Source: Shinella yambaruensis (GTDB taxonomy: Bacteria > Pseudomonadota > Alphaproteobacteria > Rhizobiales > Rhizobiaceae). From it: 64,000 nt of DNA. The notes under the pieces were generated by a model. That model did no database searches and had not been told where the DNA came from. It saw only the letters and a list, made by a program, of their open reading frames with translations. Position 1 is the stretch's first letter. Every line of letters starts with the position of its first letter. The position numbers and the translations under genes are program-made. The stretch covers positions 186,001 to 250,000 of the forward strand of contig NZ_JALJCK010000001.1 of the NCBI RefSeq assembly GCF_022899355.1, written 5' to 3'. Below, piece by piece: positions 61,081 to 64,000 of the stretch.

Positions 61081-61812
61081 TCAGCCAGGAGCCGCGGAGC
61101 GGAAGAACCGCACGGCATCCGACACAATCTCGGCATTTCCGGCCGCTCTCCTGCCATCGAGACGCAGGCAGCCGTCCTCCAGCCCGACACGGGTCGACCA
61201 GCGCTGCCGGTATGCACGCCGGACAAAGTGCCAGACGGTCGCATCGGCGCCGTGCAGGAGGATCGGCCGGCGGACATTCGCCTGGGCGAGAACCTGCGCG
61301 ATCCCGTCCACGATCGCGTCCGCCTTTCCGAAATCCTGTTCCTCGTCGATCTCGATGAGGACGCGCAGCGCGCGCCGGCCATCCGGCAGCAGGGCGACGA
61401 ACCGTTCGGCGTCCGTCACGCTTGCCAGACCCGCCTCGACCCCAATGCCCATGTGGTGCAGCAGCGCGATGACGGCGGGCGCATCGGGTTCGGAAAGGTT
61501 GACGGAGGCGTAGTCCGGCCGCTCCCGCCATGCCGCGATGCTGTCGCGCGTCCTTGCCGCGTCGCCTTCGATCCACGCGCCCGTCGATACGCCGATGAGC
61601 GTGCCGGGGCATGCCTCACGTACGGCGCGTACCGTCTCGTCGACGGCGGACAGGCTCTCGCGCCCGTCCGGCCCGCGCGGATGGATATGGAGCTCCGCCG
61701 CGCCGGCGGAAATGCAGGCCGTGGCGTCGATCGCCATCGCCTCCGCCGTCAGGGGCAGGCGCGGATGGTAACCGGCGGGGCGCGCGCCGTTGATGCAGGC
61801 TTGAACGATCAT
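61081..61812 (-). CDS. BKACE-family beta-keto acid cleavage enzyme (DUF849)
   Basis: A 243-residue enzyme of the DUF849/BKACE family. These zinc enzymes condense beta-keto acids with acetyl-CoA and split them into acetoacetate and a new CoA ester. The metal motif HIHPRG (HxHxR) is at ~42-47, with STGAWI and IEIDE segments further on. At 243 residues it is shorter than typical members (~270-310). The actual keto acid is unknown and no pathway genes are adjacent. Confidence 0.85.
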   Translation of the reverse strand: MIVQACINGARPAGYHPRLPLTAEAMAIDATACISAGAAELHIHPRGPDGRESLSAVDETVRAVREACPGTLIGVSTGAWIEGDAARTRDSIAAWRERPDYASVNLSEPDAPAVIALLHHMGIGVEAGLASVTDAERFVALLPDGRRALRVLIEIDEEQDFGKADAIVDGIAQVLAQANVRRPILLHGADATVWHFVRRAYRQRWSTRVGLEDGCLRLDGRRAAGNAEIVSDAVRFFRSAAPG

Positions 61813-61887
61813 GCCGGTCCTCCCGGGTTCGGTTTCGCTTGATGCAGGGCGTGGCAGGAAAAGCGTTTGCGCGGCGCCTGCCCTGCC

Positions 61888-63372
61888 CTATTCCGGCCAG
61901 GGCGGAATGGCGCCCGGCAGGTCCTCCGCCGTCAGCCCCTCGCCCGCGATGCGGCCCGCCTCGCCATGACGCCAGACGGCGCTGGCAGCAGCCTCGAAGG
62001 CGGGCATGCCCTGGGCGAGATGGGCGCCGACGATGCCGGCGAGCACGTCGCCGGAACCGGCGGTGGCAAGCCAGGGCGGCGCGTTCTCGTTGACGAGGAC
62101 CCGGCCGTCCGGCGCGGCGATCACGGTGTCGGCGCCCTTGAGGATCAGGATGGCGTTGCTGCGCGCGGCCGCCTGGCGGGCGTGGTCGATTTTCGACAGG
62201 GTTCCGTCCCCTGCAAGATCGGGGAAGAGGCGGGCGAACTCGCCGTCATGCGGGGTCAGCACCAGCCGCGGGTTTCCGCCGGAAAAAAGCGAGAAGAGTG
62301 CGGCCGGATGGTCGCGGAAGGCGCTGATGCCGTCTGCATCGAGCACGAGGCGGCGGCCGCCTTCGGCAAGCAGGCGGACATGGCCCCTCGCCCGCTCCCC
62401 GTCGCCGAAGCCGGGGCCGAGCACGAAGGTCTGCAGCCGCGCATCACCGAGCAGGCCGGCAAGGTCGTCGTCGCCGTCGACGGGCTTCAGCATCGCCGCG
62501 GTCAGGTGCGCGGCGTTGACGCAAAGCGCCTCCCGCGGCGAAAGCAGCGTGACGAGGCCGGCGCCGGCGCGAAGGCCCGCCTCGGCGGAGAGGCGCGCGG
62601 CGCCCGTGGCCGCCGCCGGGCCGGAGAAGACGGCAAGATGGCCGCGCCCGTATTTGTGGGTCGCGCGGCCCTGCACCGGCAGATCGAGGCGCCAGATCGC
62701 CGGCGTGTTCACGCGCATATGGTCCGCATGCCCGGCGAACAGGCGGGCGGGGATGCCGATATCGAAGACGTCCAGGTCGCCCGACAGGGAACGCCCGGGC
62801 AGCAGCAGGTGGCCGGGCTTGCGGCACATGAAGGTGACGGTCGCGGTGGCCGCGAAGGCGGCGCCGCGCACCTGCCCGGTCCGGCCGTCGACGCCGGACG
62901 GCAGGTCCACCGCCAGCACGGGCAGGACCGCCTTGCGGCACACGGCCTCGATGATCTCAGCGACCGCCTGCGGCACGTCGCGCGACAGCCCCGCGCCGAA
63001 CAGCGCGTCGACGACCACGTCGCCCGCTTGGGGCGCATAGGCCGTAAGCGGCGCGACGGCGCCGGGAAAACGGGCGAAGGCGGTCGCGGCGTCGCCCTTC
63101 AGCGCCGCCGTCGCGCCAAGGGCATGGACGGTGACCGAGGCCCCCGCCTCCTGCAAGGCGCGGGCAGCGACATAGCCGTCGCCGCCATTGTTGCCGGGAC
63201 CGCAAAGCACGGCAAAGCGCAGGGCGCCGGGAAAGCGGCGCAGGGCCGCCGCGGCGACCGCCTGCCCCGCCCGCTCCATCAGGCCGTAGCTCGAAAGGTC
63301 AAGGGCTGCGGCGCGGTCGATGCGGCCCATATCCTCCGGCGTGACGATGAGTGTGTCTATGTCCTTGTGCAT
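61888..63372 (-). CDS. nnr: bifunctional NAD(P)H-hydrate epimerase / ADP-dependent dehydratase
   Basis: A 494-residue fused repair enzyme. The N-terminal NnrE epimerase (~1-215) has LMERAGQAVAAAAL and GPGNNGGDGYVAAR. The C-terminal NnrD dehydratase (~230-490) has YGRGHLAVFSGP, VLTPHDGEFARLF and the ATP/ADP site TAGSGDVLAGIVGAHLAQGM. It restores hydrated NADH and NADPH. The ATG at 63372 fits the family; an upstream in-frame ATG (63408) adds 12 unrelated residues. Divergent from glnB. Confidence 0.93.
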   Translation of the reverse strand: MHKDIDTLIVTPEDMGRIDRAAALDLSSYGLMERAGQAVAAAALRRFPGALRFAVLCGPGNNGGDGYVAARALQEAGASVTVHALGATAALKGDAATAFARFPGAVAPLTAYAPQAGDVVVDALFGAGLSRDVPQAVAEIIEAVCRKAVLPVLAVDLPSGVDGRTGQVRGAAFAATATVTFMCRKPGHLLLPGRSLSGDLDVFDIGIPARLFAGHADHMRVNTPAIWRLDLPVQGRATHKYGRGHLAVFSGPAAATGAARLSAEAGLRAGAGLVTLLSPREALCVNAAHLTAAMLKPVDGDDDLAGLLGDARLQTFVLGPGFGDGERARGHVRLLAEGGRRLVLDADGISAFRDHPAALFSLFSGGNPRLVLTPHDGEFARLFPDLAGDGTLSKIDHARQAAARSNAILILKGADTVIAAPDGRVLVNENAPPWLATAGSGDVLAGIVGAHLAQGMPAFEAAASAVWRHGEAGRIAGEGLTAEDLPGAIPPWPE

Positions 63373-63452
63373 GACGACAGCATGCGCGCAAAGCCATGAC
63401 GGAGACAAGTCCGGGAATCGATCCTGTCGACAAGCCTGTTATTTGTGCATCT

Positions 63453-63467
63453 GCATATTCGATATGC
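63453..63467. promoter_or_regulatory. 15-bp dyad, candidate activator site upstream of glnB
   Basis: GCATATTCGATATGC is a perfect inverted repeat around TCG. It lies about 190-220 bp upstream of the sigma-54-type promoters, a usual distance for an NtrC-type enhancer. The sequence does not match the textbook NtrC site closely, so the regulator is open. Confidence 0.35.
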
Positions 63468-63600
63468 TCAAATTTGCAGCTTTATGCGGCAGGCGCGCCG
63501 GACTTGCGGTTCGCGGGCGCCGCCGGGCGTGGAAAGTGACATTTTTTAGGCAAATTCCGCTGGCCCTTTTGGCTGGAAAGCCGCATCATCCACCGCGTGA

Positions 63601-64000
<400 letters not shown>

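Overview
The window is about 64 kb of GC-rich chromosome from an alphaproteobacterium of the order Hyphomicrobiales, most probably Rhizobiaceae (Rhizobium, Ensifer or Shinella type; the genus cannot be settled from this sequence alone). Clues are the SUF cluster ending sufD-sufS-sufT-sufA, the GTTC-N7-GTTC LexA box, an ATP12 chaperone, DUF982 and DUF1489 proteins, RIME-like palindromic repeats, and a glnB with GG-N10-GC sigma-54 promoter matches. Coding density is high. Nearly all genes are housekeeping or conserved-hypothetical, with no prophage, integrase, transposase, CRISPR array or recognisable defence island.

Layout. 1-2.7 kb: the 3' end of a SUF iron-sulfur operon, with two copies of a ~50-bp palindromic repeat and one RIME-like element around it. 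2.9-5.2 kb: a multi-PAS histidine kinase overlapping a single-domain response regulator. 5.4-10.2 kb (minus strand): gcvT-gcvH-gcvP behind a tandem glycine riboswitch, with a RIME-like repeat inside the operon. 10.3-14.8 kb: a stand-alone RAM-domain protein, RluC-type pseudouridine synthase, HAD phosphatase, ATP12 and DoxX. 14.8-18.9 kb (minus strand): a guanidine-II riboswitch driving an SMR guanidinium exporter, then a formaldehyde-detoxification group (frmA to fghA) with three small passengers. 19-28 kb: DMT exporter, an SRPBCC/M50 metalloprotease fusion, lipB, tRNA-Leu(GAG), a peptide-deformylase-like protein lacking metal ligands, mgtE, a MerR regulator and membrane proteins. 28.5-38.6 kb: a 33-residue membrane peptide, sdaA, an alpha/beta hydrolase, an AraC regulator with a membrane sensor region, and envelope genes (two D,D-carboxypeptidase-like proteins and rlpA).

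38.7-43.7 kb: tmk-holB-metG-tatD-MBL operon. 43.7-50.6 kb (mostly minus strand): purC, the queuosine pair queA-tgt, two cyclophilins in tandem, coaD. 50.9-51.2 kb: two tiny membrane proteins. 51.4-59.6 kb: gyrA, marC-like gene, cupin, ssb and uvrA, the last two divergent around a LexA box. 59.6-64 kb: GST, DUF72, BKACE, the NAD(P)H-hydrate repair enzyme, and the start of glnB.

I found no wholly new multi-gene system. The observations most worth following are the enzyme homologues that have lost canonical residues (a PDF-like protein, a D,D-carboxypeptidase-like protein and a TGT without its usual zinc ligands), the guanidine-II and glycine riboswitches with readable expression platforms, the M50 protease with an SRPBCC-like front domain, and several short membrane ORFs with good start signals.
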